A model generated the notes under the pieces. It did not search any database. It was not told where the DNA came from and saw only the letters and a program-made list of their open reading frames with translations. A program made the position numbers and the translations under genes. This document shows, in pieces, positions 37,522 to 46,350 of a stretch of 64,000 nucleotides of DNA (position 1 is its first letter; each line of letters starts with the position of its first letter). This stretch comes from Cyclobacteriaceae bacterium (GTDB lineage: Bacteria; Bacteroidota; Bacteroidia; Cytophagales; Cyclobacteriaceae), in the NCBI GenBank assembly GCA_016787605.1, contig JAEUUE010000045.1, positions 38,665-102,664 of the forward strand. The letters are read 5' to 3'.

Positions 37522-37611
37522 AAAAATTAGAATTGAAAATTGGTCAACAAATAGAAAACACACACCGCGGCTGCCTTCATGAAGCCTCCGCGGATTCGGG
37601 GGAATGACGGA

Positions 37612-37956
37612 TCAGGGCGCCTGCGGGGAAATGACAGACCGCAGCAGGGTGGTCAGCGCGGAGGCTGGCAACGAGATGTCCGGCACCGGCAGGCGGGAAG
37701 GGCGCTCGCCCTTCAGAATAATTTCCTGGATGATGAACGGATTGGCTGACTCCACTTCAACAGCCTGGGGTGAAGTGACGGCGTCGGCCGAAACCGGCGA
37801 AATACTGTTTCCTTCTTCGGCTTGTCCGCGGTCAGCCTTCAGCTCCGTCACCACGCGCTCGGTTTCCTGCCGGAAGGTCGGGGAAACCACAATGGCGACG
37901 GCCGCCAGTATGCCAGCCGCAATCATCAGGGTCCGAAAGAAAGTTCTGTCCTTCAT
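37612..37956 (-). CDS. Small membrane-anchored protein of unknown function
   Basis: 114 aa. After MKDRTFFRTL there is one membrane helix (MIAAGILAAVAIVV), then an acidic, glutamate- and alanine-rich part and a Pro/Ser-rich C-terminus (RPSRLPVPDISLPASALTTLL). I do not recognise the family. The reading is supported by the single helix with basic residues before it and by an excellent promoter match at 37971-38000. The gene lies upstream of secDF, so it may be co-transcribed. Confidence 0.65.
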   Translation of the reverse strand: MKDRTFFRTLMIAAGILAAVAIVVSPTFRQETERVVTELKADRGQAEEGNSISPVSADAVTSPQAVEVESANPFIIQEIILKGERPSRLPVPDISLPASALTTLLRSVISPQAP

Positions 37957-37970
37957 TGTTCAGAGGGACA

Positions 37971-38000
37971 CAAAGGTAGGGAATGGGGTCAAAAATGCAA
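37971..38000 (-). promoter_or_regulatory. Strong Bacteroidota promoter: TTG-N19-TACCTTTG
   Basis: On the minus strand a TTG at 38000-37998 is followed after exactly 19 bases by TACCTTTG (37978-37971), the full -33/-7 consensus of the Bacteroidota primary sigma factor. The -7 box ends 14 bases before the start of the small membrane-anchored protein gene (37956). It is the best promoter match I found in the window. It overlaps the last codons of udk. Confidence 0.7.
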
Positions 38001-38003
38001 CCC

Positions 38004-38618
38004 TCAGAGGAGGGTCTTCAGGTACCCGGCAATGACGTCTACGGCGCGGCTAAACCCGTGATTATTAGGTACTACAATGTCGGCATGATGCTTCAGGGGC
38101 TCGATCAGCGACTCATAGACTGGCATCACATGATGCTGGTAGCGGTAAAGCACATCATCAAGGTCGTATCCCCTGTCTATCTGGTCTCGTCGGATTCTAC
38201 GGCCCAGCTTGACATGATCCTTCGCCTCAATAAAGACTTTGAGGTCGAGCTCCCGGGAGATCTCCTCAAAATATTGCACAAAGAGTCCTTCGACTATGAG
38301 GATGGGCGTTGGCTTGAATACCAGCATGCGCGGCTGCCGGGCCGGGTTGTTAAAGGTGTACTCCTGCTTGGTGATGGCATGACCCTGCTTCAGCGACATG
38401 ACATCCTTCACGAACGCTTCCCGGTCGATGGATTCAGGAAGATCAAAATTCTTGACCTGGTTCTGATCCAAGGGCTGCTGATCTCGAGGCTTGTAATAGT
38501 TGTCCTGGGAGATCAGGGTAAGTTGGTCGTCGGTGAAATGTGAGGAGAGGCCGTTCAGGAAGAAAGTCTTGCCCGAGCCGCTGCCGCCGGTGATGCCGAT
38601 GGTAAATGGTTTGTTCAC
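38004..38618 (-). CDS. udk: Uridine kinase
   Basis: 204 aa. The P-loop GGSGSGKT is at 11-18. SQDNYYKP, FDLPESIDREAF and the lid segment FIEAKDHVKLGRRIRRD fit the uridine/cytidine kinase family. It phosphorylates uridine and cytidine to the monophosphates with ATP or GTP, in pyrimidine salvage, complementing upp elsewhere in the window. Upstream lies rdgB, 45 bases away. Confidence 0.92.
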   Translation of the reverse strand: MNKPFTIGITGGSGSGKTFFLNGLSSHFTDDQLTLISQDNYYKPRDQQPLDQNQVKNFDLPESIDREAFVKDVMSLKQGHAITKQEYTFNNPARQPRMLVFKPTPILIVEGLFVQYFEEISRELDLKVFIEAKDHVKLGRRIRRDQIDRGYDLDDVLYRYQHHVMPVYESLIEPLKHHADIVVPNNHGFSRAVDVIAGYLKTLL

Positions 38619-38663
38619 GTCGATGTAGACGGGTGCAAAATGGCAAACATTAGGGAGAATGTC

Positions 38664-39236
38664 CTACTGGCTGCGCAGAAAATCGACCAGTTTCCGGATG
38701 GCTTTCCCCCGATGACTGATGCGGTTCTTTTCGTCCATGGACATTTCCGCCAGGGTCTTGTCGGCGCCTTCGGGCAAGAAGATCGGGTCATAGCCGAAGC
38801 CGCCCTGTCCGCGTTGTTCTGCCAGTATCCGGCCGCGAACAACGCCTTCAAATCCCCACTCACCGTTCGGGGTCACCAGCCAGATGACGGTTCTGAACTG
38901 GGCGTCGCGGAATTTCCCTTCCAGATTCTTGAGCAGCAACGCCATGTTGTCTTCTGCCCGTCTTGCCGGCCCCGCGTAGCGCGCGGAATAGACCCCCGGG
39001 GCACCGCCGAGGGCATCCACTTCCAGCCCGGTGTCGTCCGCAAAACAAGCTTGACCGTAACGCTCGAAGACATACAAGGCCTTCTCACGGGCATTGCCTT
39101 CCAGCGTATCCTGGTTTTCCGGGAGTTCTTCCGTGATGCCCGCCTCCGCCAATGTGATCAGGCGGATGGCATCACCCAGAGCCGCCTGTACTTCCTCCAC
39201 CTTGTGGCGGTTGTTGGTGGCGAAGCAAAGCGTCAT
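38664..39236 (-). CDS. rdgB: Non-canonical purine NTP pyrophosphatase (RdgB/HAM1)
   Basis: 190 aa, normal family length. The start FATNNRHKVEEV, then CFADDTGLEVDALGGAPGVYSARYAG, GFGYDPIFLPEG and SHRGKAIRKL are the ITPase hallmarks. It hydrolyses dITP, dXTP and ITP to keep deaminated purines out of DNA and RNA. It is in a minus-strand run of small housekeeping genes and ends 45 bases before udk. Confidence 0.95.
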   Translation of the reverse strand: MTLCFATNNRHKVEEVQAALGDAIRLITLAEAGITEELPENQDTLEGNAREKALYVFERYGQACFADDTGLEVDALGGAPGVYSARYAGPARRAEDNMALLLKNLEGKFRDAQFRTVIWLVTPNGEWGFEGVVRGRILAEQRGQGGFGYDPIFLPEGADKTLAEMSMDEKNRISHRGKAIRKLVDFLRSQ

Positions 39237-39248
39237 CCGGGAGAATGC

Positions 39249-39731
39249 TCAGTTCGTAAACCCGATGAGTTCGATTTCAAAAATCAGGTTGGAGTTGGCC
39301 GGCACACCGCCCACCTCGTTGCGTCCATAGGCAAGGCCGGACGGAACATAAAGTGTGGCCTTGCCTCCTTTGGCGATATACTTGTAGAAGGCAATCTGCC
39401 ACCCTTCGATCAATCCAGACAGTGGGGTCGAAAAAGGTCTTGGCAATCCCGACGTGGTGAGGTCAGACTCATCAAAAACTGATCCGTTCATCAGGGTTCC
39501 CTTGTACTTCACCGTGAGCTTGCTGGTGGGCACCGGGAACAATCCGCTGCCCGCCTGATGGATCACCAGCCTGAGGCCCGAGGCGTCCCGGGTTACGTTG
39601 GTGATCTCATTTTTCTCCAGGTACTTCTCAATCGTGGCTACGTCCTTCTTAAGCTGATCTTCATAGGAAAGGACGTTGTCGGTACTGCATCCCAGGAGCA
39701 GTGCCAGGGCAAAAATCCATGCCTTTTTCAT
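39249..39731 (-). CDS. FKBP-type peptidyl-prolyl isomerase lipoprotein (first, short)
   Basis: 160 aa from the ATG at 39731; the TTG at 39752 would add six residues. The lipobox is LLLGCS with Cys15. The FKBP domain covers the last roughly 105 residues, with LTVKYKGTLMNGSVFDES, LSGLIEGWQIAFYKYIAKGGKATLYVPSGLAYG and NSNLIFEIELIGF. The catalytic-pocket aromatics are mostly present. It probably folds exported proteins in the periplasm. With its longer neighbour it resembles GldI-type PPIases, which in Flavobacterium are linked to gliding; this link is inference. Confidence 0.88.
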   Translation of the reverse strand: MKKAWIFALALLLGCSTDNVLSYEDQLKKDVATIEKYLEKNEITNVTRDASGLRLVIHQAGSGLFPVPTSKLTVKYKGTLMNGSVFDESDLTTSGLPRPFSTPLSGLIEGWQIAFYKYIAKGGKATLYVPSGLAYGRNEVGGVPANSNLIFEIELIGFTN

Positions 39732-39748
39732 ACGCTTCGTTTCAATCG

Positions 39749-40618
39749 TCAATTCGTAAAGTCAATTAATTCCACCTCAAAGATAAGATTTGCATTCGGA
39801 GGAATGCCGGGTTGATAGCCATTGGGGCCATACCCCAGGCTGGAGGGCACGTACAGCGTGGCAGCACTTCCCTTAGGGAGCATCGGGAAGCAAATCTGCC
39901 ATCCCGTGATCAGCTGACTGAGGGGATAGACCACGGGGGTGCTGGATTCATCGAACAGCGAACCATCGGCCATCAGTGTGCCCTTATAGGTAAAGGTGAT
40001 CGTGCTGGCCACCGTGGGACGAGGACCCTTGCCCATGCGTGTCACCACGTAGCGCATACCCGATTTGTCCTTGATGGCATTGATCTTCTTGGCGGCGAGC
40101 CAGGAATCAATGGCCACCGTGTCGATACCGAGCTGGCCTTCCTGCTGCTTACGGGCTTCCTGCATCTGGCGCTGCTGCAGTTCCATCTGCACGCGGTTCA
40201 CGCCAGCCTCATCGGTTATGTCTTTCACGGCAAAGACAAAAGTCATCTTGTCTTCCGCTTTCAGCTGGGGCGGAAGAGGCTGGTCCCGGAACAGGGTCTT
40301 GGCGTCGATGTCCACCGCCACACTGTCACCCAATTTCATAACACGGAACGCGCTCTCGACTCCCTTTTCGTTCGGGATGGCCGACTCGTCTCCCACCGGG
40401 ATGATCATGGGCAGGTTTTGCTCATGGGTGTCGCGCCAGATGGAGTCTTTGGGGTCCTTTACAATCATGCTGGTGATGAGGAACTCACCGGGCTTTGCGT
40501 AGTTTCCGGTTCCTTCCTTGAGCACGCGGACTTTGAGACCATTCGGCGCTTCGCGCTCTTTTTTGCACGAGGTGAGAACGAAAATCACCAGCACGATAGA
40601 AAGAAGTTGAATTTTCAT
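39749..40618 (-). CDS. FKBP-type peptidyl-prolyl isomerase lipoprotein (second, long)
   Basis: 289 aa. The signal peptide ends at the lipobox VLTSCKK, Cys18. The C-terminal FKBP domain (about 175-289) has TFTYKGTLMADGSLFDES, LSQLITGWQICFPMLPKGSAATLYVPSSLGYG and NANLIFEVELIDF. An N-terminal domain of about 130 residues contains an FKBP-like fold without the full catalytic set, so the protein looks like a two-domain FKBP. It lies 17 bases upstream of the shorter one and 50 bases after nrnA. Paired FKBP lipoproteins suggest a role in outer-membrane or secreted protein folding. Confidence 0.88.
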   Translation of the reverse strand: MKIQLLSIVLVIFVLTSCKKEREAPNGLKVRVLKEGTGNYAKPGEFLITSMIVKDPKDSIWRDTHEQNLPMIIPVGDESAIPNEKGVESAFRVMKLGDSVAVDIDAKTLFRDQPLPPQLKAEDKMTFVFAVKDITDEAGVNRVQMELQQRQMQEARKQQEGQLGIDTVAIDSWLAAKKINAIKDKSGMRYVVTRMGKGPRPTVASTITFTYKGTLMADGSLFDESSTPVVYPLSQLITGWQICFPMLPKGSAATLYVPSSLGYGPNGYQPGIPPNANLIFEVELIDFTN

Positions 40619-40668
40619 GTTGTTCGGGAGAAGAGGTTGAGATTTACAGTTTACAAAACACTTGAGGA

Positions 40669-41688
40669 TCAGGAGTTCAGCTTGGCACGGTATTCAGGCA
40701 ACAGGTCAAGAAATTTCTTCAACGCGTCGGCGAGTGACCCCTTAAACGTTCCGCCGGCCGCGTTCTTGTGCCCCCCGCCTTCAAAATGACGACGAGCCAG
40801 TTCATTGACCGAAAAGTCGCCCAGGGACCTGAAAGAATACTTGATTTCCGTTTTGCGCTCGTACAAGAGCACCGAAAGCCTGATGTTGCTGATGGAAAGC
40901 CCGTAATTGACCAACCCTTCCGTGTCACCGGTTTGCGAACCAAACTGCCGCAACTCATCGGCGCTGAGCACCATGTAGGCGGTTCGATACTCCGGGAGTA
41001 CCTGCAGTTTCTGAGCCAACACAAAACCCGTAAGGCGAAGTCGCTCCAGTGAATTGTTGTCATATATCAGCTTGGCGACGCAACTGGGGTCTGCGCCACG
41101 TCCCACCAGTTCCGAGGCGAGCATGAACTCCATGCGGGTGGTATTGGAATGGCGAAATCCGCCGGTATCCGTCATCAAGCCGGCGTAGAGGCAATTGGCA
41201 ATGTCGGCGTCCACGAGATCTTCTTCGCCGAGTTCCTTGATGAGTTGATAAACCAAACCGGCCGTAGATGCCGAGGCGACTGTCCACTGCTCAAAATCGG
41301 CGAACTTTTCCGGCTCAAGATGATGATCGATCAGCACTTTGGTCGCCTTGGAACCGCGAATGGTGTCGGCAAGGTCTTCGGTGCGCTTGAGGTTGGAGAA
41401 GTCCAGGCAGAAGATCAGGTCGGCCGACTGCATGGCAGCTTTGGCAGCCTCCAGCGGGCGGGGGTCGTCTTTCGACACTGCGATCACTTCGCGGTTGCCG
41501 GGCATCCAGGCCAGGAAAGACGGGTAATCGCTTGGGGTAACCACGGTAACGCGGTGTCCCTTCTTTCGGAGATATCCGGCCAGGCCAAGTGACGACCCAA
41601 GGGCGTCTGCATCGGGCTTGAAGTGGGTGACCACCACCACGCTCCGGGGACTATCCATCAGGCGCTTGAAGGCTTGAATATTTTCCAT
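40669..41688 (-). CDS. nrnA: Bifunctional oligoribonuclease/PAP phosphatase (DHH family)
   Basis: 339 aa from the ATG at 41688. Motif I HFKPDADALGSSLGL, motif II DFSNLKRTEDL, motif III LIDHHLEP, and the C-terminal DHHA1 motif GGGHKNAAGG are all present, so all metal ligands seem intact. NrnA degrades short RNA and dephosphorylates pAp. It starts the minus-strand run towards udk and is divergent from ndk. A TATTTTTG box lies 9 bases before the ATG. Confidence 0.92.
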   Translation of the reverse strand: MENIQAFKRLMDSPRSVVVVTHFKPDADALGSSLGLAGYLRKKGHRVTVVTPSDYPSFLAWMPGNREVIAVSKDDPRPLEAAKAAMQSADLIFCLDFSNLKRTEDLADTIRGSKATKVLIDHHLEPEKFADFEQWTVASASTAGLVYQLIKELGEEDLVDADIANCLYAGLMTDTGGFRHSNTTRMEFMLASELVGRGADPSCVAKLIYDNNSLERLRLTGFVLAQKLQVLPEYRTAYMVLSADELRQFGSQTGDTEGLVNYGLSISNIRLSVLLYERKTEIKYSFRSLGDFSVNELARRHFEGGGHKNAAGGTFKGSLADALKKFLDLLPEYRAKLNS

Positions 41689-41697
41689 GCAAGGGCG

Positions 41698-41705
41698 CAA
41701 AAATA
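41698..41705 (-). promoter_or_regulatory. -7 box touching the nrnA start
   Basis: Minus-strand TATTTTTG followed by CGCC is an exact TAnnTTTG match, ending 9 bases before the nrnA ATG. No TTG at the correct distance was found. The 207-base gap to ndk contains no other gene-like frame. Confidence 0.45.
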
Positions 41706-41821
41706 GTGAGTATTTGAGGATCCGGCCTCGATTTCAGATTTAATCTCCGGGAATGCCCCAAAACGCCGGCCCCGGGCACAAATGATTGATGGCGCTGCCC
41801 GGTTTCTACCTTCTTTTTTGA

Positions 41822-41829
41822 TAGTTTTG
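41822..41829 (+). promoter_or_regulatory. -7 box for ndk
   Basis: TAGTTTTG, an exact TAnnTTTG match followed by CC, lies 66 bases before the ndk ATG. The upstream sequence does not contain a TTG at 19-21 bases. Confidence 0.4.
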
Positions 41830-41895
41830 CCGCCGAAAATACTGAAGCGGTAACCCGCAAATTCACCTAAAAACACGATTTCAAATTTCACACGA

Positions 41896-42321
41896 ATGGC
41901 AACCAACAGAACCTTTACCATGATCAAGCCCGACGCTACCGGCGCGGGCAAAACCGGCGCAATTACCAAGATGATTGAAGAGGCCGGATTCAAAATTATT
42001 GCCATGAAGAAGGTGTGGCTCACCGCCGAGCTGGCCGGCAAATTTTACGCCATCCACAAGGAACGCCCCTTCTATAAGGACCTCTGCAGCTACATGTCGT
42101 CCGGCCCTATCGTGCCCATGATCCTGGAAAAGGAAAATGCCGTTGAGGATTTCCGCAAGCTGATCGGCGCAACGGATCCGGCCAAGGCTGCCCCCGGCAC
42201 GATCCGGGCGCTCTTCGCCAAGTCGATTGACGCCAACGCCATTCACGGATCCGATTCCGATGCGAACGCCGACATCGAAGGCAACTTCTTCTTCTCACAG
42301 TTCGAACGATTTGAGAAATAA
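41896..42321 (+). CDS. ndk: Nucleoside-diphosphate kinase
   Basis: 141 aa. TFTMIKPDA begins the protein, with the phosphate-binding Lys11, and the catalytic His117 sits in NAIHGSDS. It balances nucleoside triphosphates by transferring phosphate from ATP. Full length and intact. It is followed by a hairpin terminator at 42324-42359 and then gcvP. It is divergent from nrnA. Confidence 0.97.
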   Translation: MATNRTFTMIKPDATGAGKTGAITKMIEEAGFKIIAMKKVWLTAELAGKFYAIHKERPFYKDLCSYMSSGPIVPMILEKENAVEDFRKLIGATDPAKAAPGTIRALFAKSIDANAIHGSDSDANADIEGNFFFSQFERFEK

Positions 42322-42323
42322 AG

Positions 42324-42359
42324 CAATGGGAGCCGGGATTTTTTCCGGCTCCCGTTGTT
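42324..42359 (+). terminator. Terminator after ndk
   Basis: Core arms GGGAGCCGG at 42328-42336 and CCGGCTCCC at 42345-42353 pair over an eight-base loop, GATTTTTT. The stem can extend outward with AAT/GTT and further wobble pairs, and T-rich sequence follows. Confidence 0.75.
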
Positions 42360-42433
42360 ATACGATGGCAGGGTATGTTCGGGACCTTGCCTTTATCCCT
42401 ACCGAACCCCTTAAGCTATAATCCACGTGTCCT

Positions 42434-45307
42434 ATGAAGATCAATCCTCACTACGCCGAGAACTTTGAAAGCCGCCACAATGGTCCCAGCCCCCGCCAGG
42501 TGGAAGAAATGCTTCGTGTTGTCAAGGCCTCCTCGCTCGATCAACTCATCGAGGATACGGTGCCGTCGGGCATCCGCCTGAAAAAACCCCTCCAGCTCCC
42601 GGCGGCGCTGACGGAATCGGCGTTTCTTAAACACTTCAAGAAGACGGTTTCCAAGAACAAGATTTTCAAGTCCTACATCGGGACCGGATACTACGATACC
42701 CTCACCCCCGGAGTCATCCTGCGCAACATCCTGGAGAACCCCGGTTGGTATACCGCCTACACGCCCTACCAGGCAGAGATCGCCCAGGGACGACTTGAGG
42801 CGTTGATTAATTTCCAAACCATGGTGATCGACCTCACCGGTCTTGAAATCGCCAACGCCTCCCTGTTGGACGAAGCCACCGCTGCCGCTGAAGCGATGCA
42901 CCTCCTTCACGCTTCGCGCAAAGCAGCCAAGAAAGATGCCGCCCGGTTCTTCGTCGATGAAACTGTTTTTCCCCAGACGATTGACCTGCTCAAAACCCGT
43001 TCTGCCCCGATCGGCGTTGAACTGGTGGTCGGCAACCTCGACAAACTGGACATCACCGACCCGAAACTCTTCGGCGTCTATATTCAGAACCCCGGAGGCC
43101 TGGGTGAAATACGGGATTACTCAAACTTCATTACCGCAGCGCACGAGAAAGAAGTTTTCGTGGTGATGGGTACCGACCTCATGAGCCTCGTGCTGATGAA
43201 ATCTCCGGGCGAAATGGGTGCGGACGTGGCTGTGGGATCTTCCCAGCGCTTCGGGATTCCCATGGGATTCGGAGGCCCGCATGCCGCGTTTTTCGCCACG
43301 CGCGATGAGTTCAAGCGACTCATGCCCGGGCGGATTATCGGCGCGTCACTGGATGCCCAGGGACACCCGGCCTACCGCATGGCGCTCCAAACCCGTGAAC
43401 AACACATTCGTCGCGAGAAGGCCACTTCCAACATCTGCACGGCGCAGGTGCTCCTCTCTGTCATGGCCGGCATGTATGCCGTTTATCATGGCCCGGAAGG
43501 CCTGAAGAAAATTGCCGGTCGTATCCACGGACTTACCCGGATGCTCGACAACGGAGTCCGCGACCTGGGCCTTGAGCAACGCAACGCCAACTACTTCGAC
43601 ACGCTGCAAGTCGTTGTCCCTGATGCAGCCGCCGTAGAGCGGGAGGCCATCGAAAGGGAAGTTAATTTCCGCTACCTCGGCAACAACCGGATTGGAATTT
43701 CGCTTGACGAGACTACTTCGACGGATGACATTCAGGCTATCCTGCATGTCTTCGCCGCGGCCACGAAAAAAACGTACCCCGGAAAAGGGGTTGAACCGGA
43801 TACGATTCAATGGCCCGCCGGATTGATCCGAACCTCCTCCTTCCTCCAGCACCCGGTGTTCAACCGCTACCACAGCGAACACGAGATGCTTCGCTACATC
43901 AAGCGTCTGGAAAACAAGGATCTGTCCATGGTGCATTCCATGATTTCCCTGGGTTCGTGCACGATGAAACTCAATGCCACCACCGAAATGATCCCGGTCA
44001 CCTGGCCGGCAGTCGGGCACCTTCATCCTTTTGTTCCGGCCAGCCAGGCCAAGGGATATCACGACATGATCACTCACCTGGAAAACTGGCTGAAAGAGAT
44101 CACCGGCTTTACCGGGGTTTCCCTTCAGCCCAACAGCGGCGCCCAGGGTGAGTATGCAGGCCTGATGGTAATCCGCGCTTACCACGAGAGCCGCAAGGAG
44201 TCCCATCGCAATATTGCCCTGATCCCCGCCTCCGCCCACGGCACCAACCCCGCCAGTGCTGTCATGGCCGGCATGGAGGTGATCGTCGTTAAGTCAGACA
44301 GCGAAGGGAAGATTGATGTCGCCGACCTGAAGGCAAAAGCGGAACAGCACAAGGCAAATCTTGCCTGCCTGATGGTGACGTATCCTTCCACCCACGGCGT
44401 ATTTGAGGAAGCCATCGTGGAAATTTGCGAAACTATTCACGCCTTTGGCGGCCTGGTCTATATGGATGGCGCCAACATGAATGCCCAGGTTGGCCTGACT
44501 TCACCGGCCAACATCGGGGCGGACGTCTGCCACCTCAACCTGCACAAGACGTTCTGCATTCCCCACGGAGGAGGCGGCCCCGGCATGGGCCCCATCTGCG
44601 TCAACGATAAACTCAAGCCGTTCCTCCCCGGACATCCGGTGGTAAAGACCGGTGGCGAACGGGCCATCACCGCCGTTTCAGCGGCACCCTATGGCAGCGC
44701 AAGCATCCTCGCCATTTCCTACGCCTACATCGCGATGATGGGTGGTGAAGGGCTGACGAAGGCCACGAAAATGGCCATCCTTAACGCCAACTATATTAAG
44801 GACCGTCTCAAAACCCACTACCCGATTCTTTACACCGGCACACACGGTCGCTGTGCACACGAGATGATCGTCGATTGCCGCGAATTCAAAAAGGCAGGAA
44901 TCGAGGTGGAGGATATTGCAAAGCGCCTCATGGACTATGGCTTCCATGCGCCGACTGTCTCCTTCCCCGTGGCCGGCACGCTGATGATCGAACCGACGGA
45001 AAGCGAGACCAAGGAGGAGCTGGACCGCTTCTGCGATGCGCTGATCCAGATTCGCCAGGAAATTCGCGAAGTGGAAGAGGGCAAAGCCGATAAAGTACAG
45101 AATGTGCTGAAGAATGCCCCTCACACGGCCGCTGTCATTACGGCTAACGAATGGACGATGCCTTACAGCCGCCAGCAAGCCGCCTATCCCCTGCCGTATG
45201 TACGGGAAGCGAAGTTCTGGCCCAGCGTAAGCCGGGTCGACAACGCCTACGGAGACCGGAACCTGGTCTGCAGCTGCCTCCCTATCGAAGAGTACGCGCA
45301 AGCGTAG
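42434..45307 (+). CDS. gcvP: Glycine dehydrogenase (P-protein of the glycine cleavage system)
   Basis: 957 aa, the fused single-chain form with two homologous halves. The catalytic half has the PLP lysine Lys705 in [23 protein letters not shown]. The first half contains [21 protein letters not shown] and EATAAAEAM. It decarboxylates glycine and passes the aminomethyl group to the H-protein. gcvT and gcvH are not in the window. It is preceded by the ndk terminator and has an ATG at 42434 with no strong Shine-Dalgarno. Confidence 0.97.
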   Translation: MKINPHYAENFESRHNGPSPRQVEEMLRVVKASSLDQLIEDTVPSGIRLKKPLQLPAALTESAFLKHFKKTVSKNKIFKSYIGTGYYDTLTPGVILRNILENPGWYTAYTPYQAEIAQGRLEALINFQTMVIDLTGLEIANASLLDEATAAAEAMHLLHASRKAAKKDAARFFVDETVFPQTIDLLKTRSAPIGVELVVGNLDKLDITDPKLFGVYIQNPGGLGEIRDYSNFITAAHEKEVFVVMGTDLMSLVLMKSPGEMGADVAVGSSQRFGIPMGFGGPHAAFFATRDEFKRLMPGRIIGASLDAQGHPAYRMALQTREQHIRREKATSNICTAQVLLSVMAGMYAVYHGPEGLKKIAGRIHGLTRMLDNGVRDLGLEQRNANYFDTLQVVVPDAAAVEREAIEREVNFRYLGNNRIGISLDETTSTDDIQAILHVFAAATKKTYPGKGVEPDTIQWPAGLIRTSSFLQHPVFNRYHSEHEMLRYIKRLENKDLSMVHSMISLGSCTMKLNATTEMIPVTWPAVGHLHPFVPASQAKGYHDMITHLENWLKEITGFTGVSLQPNSGAQGEYAGLMVIRAYHESRKESHRNIALIPASAHGTNPASAVMAGMEVIVVKSDSEGKIDVADLKAKAEQHKANLACLMVTYPSTHGVFEEAIVEICETIHAFGGLVYMDGANMNAQVGLTSPANIGADVCHLNLHKTFCIPHGGGGPGMGPICVNDKLKPFLPGHPVVKTGGERAITAVSAAPYGSASILAISYAYIAMMGGEGLTKATKMAILNANYIKDRLKTHYPILYTGTHGRCAHEMIVDCREFKKAGIEVEDIAKRLMDYGFHAPTVSFPVAGTLMIEPTESETKEELDRFCDALIQIRQEIREVEEGKADKVQNVLKNAPHTAAVITANEWTMPYSRQQAAYPLPYVREAKFWPSVSRVDNAYGDRNLVCSCLPIEEYAQA

Positions 45308-45377
45308 TAACTGGCCGGAGCACTGCTGAACCCGCAGGTCTCGTTGTCCGTGTAATGGTCATTGAATTGCCATTGCC

Positions 45378-46220
45378 ATGAAAGGACCCCTGCTGATCGC
45401 CCTACTATTTCTTACGCCGCTCTGCCATGCTCAAGGGGATGCCAGCCTGAAGGCCATGGTGGACGCCGAAAGGGCCTTCATTGATATGGCCAGGACTCAA
45501 AATCGGAGGGACGCTTTTCTCTACTTCCTTGGCGACAGCGCGGTGACGCAAGGACCTGACGGGCCTGTCAAGGGCAAAGCCCGTTTGCAGCAACAGCCGG
45601 TTACCGAAGACTGGCTCGATTGGGACATCGCCTACAGCGACATCTCGGCATCGGGTGACCTCGGCTTCAACACCGGCCCCTGGAATTATCGGCCCAGGAA
45701 GACCGACGAAAAACCGGTAGCATTCGGGGAGTTCAACTCCGTATGGAAAAAACAGGCCGACGGCTCCTGGAAGAATATCCTCGACATCGGCATCAATCAT
45801 GGACCCCTGCAGGAAAAAGTCACCTGGACAACCAGCAAGAAACCGCTTCGCCAAGGAGCCGGTCGTGCGGATGACCTCCTGGAGATCGAAGTGAAATTCC
45901 AGGCTGCCCTCGCTGTCAACGCAGCGAAGGCCTACCGGGAATTTCTTTCTGATGAAGCCCGCACCATGATTTCCGGGCACCTTCCCTTTGTGGGTCCCGA
46001 AAAACAGTCAGACTATCTCGCGGTTCGCCCCCGGGACGGCATGCTCAAGGTCATGGGAAGCGAGATTTCAAGGTCGAAAGACCTGGGATATGTGTATGGC
46101 ACGAGTGCAGTGACCACCACGGAGGCGGGCGTTGAAAAATCAAGGACGGCCACGTTCGTCAGGGTTTGGAAACGGGAAGATTCCGGGTGGAAGATTGTTC
46201 TTGATGTGCTGAGTTTCTGA
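45378..46220 (+). CDS. Secreted protein with two NTF2/SnoaL-like halves
   Basis: 280 aa. A signal peptide MKGPLLIALLFLTPLCHA is followed by two similar halves (about 22-145 and 165-280). Each has DAERAFIDMARTQNRRDAFLYFL or FQAALAVNAAKAYREFLSDEA, a GPWNYRP/YVYGTSAV strand, and ends in W-K--DGSWKNILD or W-KREDSGWKIVLD. This is the layout of a DUF4440/SnoaL-like beta-barrel repeated twice. Function unknown. It lies 70 bases after gcvP, with a repeat-rich gap downstream. Confidence 0.78.
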   Translation: MKGPLLIALLFLTPLCHAQGDASLKAMVDAERAFIDMARTQNRRDAFLYFLGDSAVTQGPDGPVKGKARLQQQPVTEDWLDWDIAYSDISASGDLGFNTGPWNYRPRKTDEKPVAFGEFNSVWKKQADGSWKNILDIGINHGPLQEKVTWTTSKKPLRQGAGRADDLLEIEVKFQAALAVNAAKAYREFLSDEARTMISGHLPFVGPEKQSDYLAVRPRDGMLKVMGSEISRSKDLGYVYGTSAVTTTEAGVEKSRTATFVRVWKREDSGWKIVLDVLSF

Positions 46221-46225
46221 GAAGT

Positions 46226-46237
46226 GGGCTAAAGCCC
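46226..46237. repeat. Short palindrome GGGCT-AA-AGCCC
   Basis: Arms of 5 bases around AA lie directly after the stop of the secreted protein gene. It has the same CT-AA-AG core as the longer palindrome at 46268, suggesting they are related. Confidence 0.5.
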
Positions 46238-46267
46238 AAAATCATTTGCCCTCCCCTGCACCCCCCC

Positions 46268-46334
46268 CCCCGGCCTAAAGGCCGGGGCTATGAGGCCGGG
46301 GCTATGAGGCCGGGGCTATGAGGCCGGGGCAAGG
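46268..46334. repeat. REP-like palindrome with 14-base tandem repeats
   Basis: A palindrome (arms CCCCGGCCT at 46268-46276 and AGGCCGGGG at 46279-46287 around AA) begins in an 11-C run. It is followed by a tandem array of AGGCCGGGGCTATG: copies at 46279-46292, 46293-46306 and 46307-46320, then a partial fourth at 46321-46330. It occupies the gap between the converging secreted-protein and peptidase genes. It resembles extragenic palindromic elements rather than a gene. No transposase is close. Confidence 0.85.
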
Positions 46335-46350
46335 AAGCCCAAACAAATTT

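Noticed and set aside
37565-37593. Hairpin with CCGCGG arms before secDF
   Set aside because: The outer 6-base arms pair, but the interior is mismatched and the loop long, so a terminator call would be weak.
43346-44239. 297-residue antisense frame inside gcvP
   Set aside because: It is fully covered by the catalytic part of gcvP on the other strand and shows no family motif.
46260-46334. CRISPR-like repeats
   Set aside because: The 14-base units are joined without spacers, so this is a tandem repeat, and no cas genes are in the window.
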